This document shows positions 5,879-7,028 of a stretch of DNA of 7,028 nucleotides, piece by piece. The stretch spans positions 1 to 7,028 of the forward strand of contig CAIUGQ010000180.1 of NCBI GenBank assembly GCA_903898725.1. The letters are read 5' to 3'. Positions within the stretch are counted from its first letter, which is position 1; each line of letters opens with the position of its first letter. Origin of the DNA: an uncultured Burkholderiales bacterium (lineage in GTDB: Bacteria > Pseudomonadota > Gammaproteobacteria > Burkholderiales > Burkholderiaceae_E). The notes beneath the pieces were generated by a model that saw only the letters and a list, made by a program, of their open reading frames with translations, was not told the DNA's origin and did no database searches. Position numbers and translations under genes: made by a program.

Positions 5879-6552
5879 ACCCGACCACCGCGGCCTCGCT
5901 GCGCCAGAGCGCGCCCGGCCTGTTCCCGAAGAGCTCGGACAAGATCCGGGCGCTGCGCGAACGGCCCGCGCGCGAGTACGAGGCCCACACCTTCTACTAC
6001 GACGCGTCGTTCAAGACCGACGCGGTCAAGATCCTGCCCGGCGAGTACTACGTCCACGACGGCGACGACCTGCTGCTGATGACCGTGCTCGGTTCGTGCG
6101 TGGCGGCCTGTCTGGTCGACCGCACCGCCCGGCTGGGCGGCATGAACCACTTCATGCTGCCCGATGGCGGCACCGCGGGGCGCTACGGCGCCTATGCGAT
6201 GGAGCTGCTGATCAACGAAATGATGAAGCGGGGTGCCCGGCGCGAGCGGCTCGAGGCGAAGGTCTTCGGTGGCGGACAGGTGATGCGCAACTTCTCGACG
6301 ATGAACGTCGGCGAGCAGAACGTGAAGTTCATCGAACAGTTCCTCGCGGCCGAGCGCATCCAGATCGTCTCGCGCGACGTGCTCGACATCCATCCCCGCA
6401 AGGTGTGCCTGTTCCCGGGCAGCGCGCGGGCGCTGTGCAAGAAGCTCGCCACGACCCAGGTCGACGCGATCGCGACGGAGGAGTCGGCGTTCCGCGGACG
6501 CCTCAGCAAGCAGCCGGCTGCGGCCAGCAGCGGCAGCGTCGAGCTGTTCTAG
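5866..6552 (+). CDS. cheD: Chemoreceptor glutamine deamidase CheD
   Basis: A 228-residue cytoplasmic deamidase (some CheDs also act as methylesterases) that converts specific receptor Gln residues to Glu. The core spans about 53-195. Cys78 in LGSCVAACLVD and His95 in GGMNHFMLPD match the catalytic Cys and His of Thermotoga CheD. The third catalytic residue is probably Thr73, five residues before the Cys, whereas in Thermotoga the Thr is six before. FGGGQV (134-139) and a PRKVCLFPG segment (177-185) are further family signs. The tail is low-complexity and ends in VELF. Two starts are possible. ATG 5866 has GGGA 6 nt upstream and overlaps cheR by 13 nt; ATG 5875 would give an ATGA overlap and 225 residues. 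I chose 5866 on ribosome-site spacing, with little certainty. Confidence 0.94.
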   Translation: MHPMNPTTAASLRQSAPGLFPKSSDKIRALRERPAREYEAHTFYYDASFKTDAVKILPGEYYVHDGDDLLLMTVLGSCVAACLVDRTARLGGMNHFMLPDGGTAGRYGAYAMELLINEMMKRGARRERLEAKVFGGGQVMRNFSTMNVGEQNVKFIEQFLAAERIQIVSRDVLDIHPRKVCLFPGSARALCKKLATTQVDAIATEESAFRGRLSKQPAAASSGSVELF

Positions 6553-6557
6553 GCGTC

Positions 6558-6564
6558 AAGGAGG
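6558..6564 (+). promoter_or_regulatory. Ribosome binding site of cheB
   Basis: AAGGAGG is complementary to the 16S rRNA 3' end over 7 bases and lies 5 nt before the cheB ATG. It is the best such site in the window. Confidence 0.85.
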
Positions 6565-6569
6565 ACGAG

Positions 6570-7028
6570 ATGAGCAAAATTCGCGTGGTGGTCGTCGACG
6601 ATTCGGCGCTGATCCGCAGCATGCTGTCCAGCCTGATCAACTCCCAGCCCGACATGGAGTGCATCGGCGCGGCCAACGATCCCTATCAGGCCAGGGAGAT
6701 GATCCGAAACCTCGACCCGGACGTCATCACGCTCGATGTCGAGATGCCGCGGATGGACGGGCTGGACTTCCTGGAGAAGCTGATGCGCCTGCGGCCGATG
6801 CCGGTGGTGATGGTGTCGACGCTCACCGAGCGCGGCGCGGAGACGACGCTGCGCGCGCTCGAGCTGGGCGCGGTCGATTTCGTGGCGAAGCCGCGGATCG
6901 GCATCGCGACCGGGCTCCAGGAGATGGCGACCGAGATCGCCGACAAGCTCCGCATCGCGGCGCGAGCGCGGATCTCGCGCCGCGCCGTCGCACGCCCCGC
7001 GCCGCCGTCGGCGACGCCGCGGCCGGCC
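6570..7028 (+). CDS. cheB: Chemotaxis response regulator methylesterase CheB, 3'-truncated
   Basis: The first 153 codons of CheB, the phosphorylation-activated receptor methylesterase/deamidase. The receiver domain is complete and numbers like E. coli CheB. It has the acidic pair D10-D11, phospho-acceptor D56 in LDVEMPRMDGLDFLEKLM, S83/T84 in VVMVSTLT and Lys107 in DFVAKP. Residues from about 139 on are an Arg/Ala/Pro-rich stretch that should be the inter-domain linker. The catalytic esterase domain (Ser-His-Asp) lies beyond the window, so activity cannot be judged. The gene starts 17 nt after cheD with a near-perfect Shine-Dalgarno, so it should be translated efficiently and independently of cheD. 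CheA phosphorylates the receiver, closing the adaptation loop with CheR. Confidence 0.97.
   Translation, partial: MSKIRVVVVDDSALIRSMLSSLINSQPDMECIGAANDPYQAREMIRNLDPDVITLDVEMPRMDGLDFLEKLMRLRPMPVVMVSTLTERGAETTLRALELGAVDFVAKPRIGIATGLQEMATEIADKLRIAARARISRRAVARPAPPSATPRPA
6956..6984 (+). repeat. Perfect 11-bp inverted repeat inside cheB
   Basis: CGCGGCGCGAG (6956-6966) and CTCGCGCCGCG (6974-6984) are exact reverse complements around a 7-nt loop. The element lies where the receiver domain gives way to the linker. It may be a chance product of Arg/Ala codons in GC-rich DNA. Confidence 0.5.

Overview
The window is one continuous chemotaxis signalling locus, all on the + strand, from a high-GC proteobacterium. 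The gene order cheA-cheW-(Cache protein)-mcp-cheR-cheD-cheB, the Tsr-like receptor with a WxxF-type tail and the presence of cheD beside cheR/cheB all suggest a betaproteobacterium of the Burkholderiales type. That placement is inference from gene order and protein style; no rRNA or other taxonomic marker is present.

Layout: a 5'-truncated cheA (from its P2-like region to the C-terminus) is followed 23 nt later by cheW. An 84-nt gap full of GC-rich inverted repeats leads to a small gene for an exported single-Cache domain protein. This is followed by a transmembrane receptor (four-helix-type periplasmic domain, HAMP, Tsr-like signalling hairpin, about 160-residue Ala/Pro/Lys tether, C-terminal DWEEF). 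A very strong hairpin lies just after the receptor stop. A 165-nt gap with a second hairpin and two mini-ORFs chained by ATGA overlaps leads into cheR, which overlaps cheD. cheB follows cheD with a near-consensus Shine-Dalgarno and runs off the 3' end after its receiver domain.

How the genes work together: receptor, CheW and CheA form the membrane signalling array. CheA autophosphorylates and passes phosphate to CheY (not in the window) and CheB. CheR methylates and CheB demethylates or deamidates receptor glutamates, and CheD is a receptor glutamine deamidase. Receptor sites in both Q and E form, a C-terminal pentapeptide and a CheR with a pentapeptide-type beta-loop make a self-consistent adaptation set. 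The exported Cache protein is the only non-canonical component and could be a soluble ligand-binding partner of the receptor.

The core genes are ordinary for this pathway. The observations most worth a second look are: (1) a pentapeptide-like DYGFF in the CheA linker, preceded by nearly the same spacer words as the receptor's terminal DWEEF; (2) the soluble Cache protein next to a receptor that lacks a Cache domain; (3) the RNA structures and ATGA chain between mcp and cheR. I see no mobile elements, CRISPR arrays, tRNA or rRNA genes.
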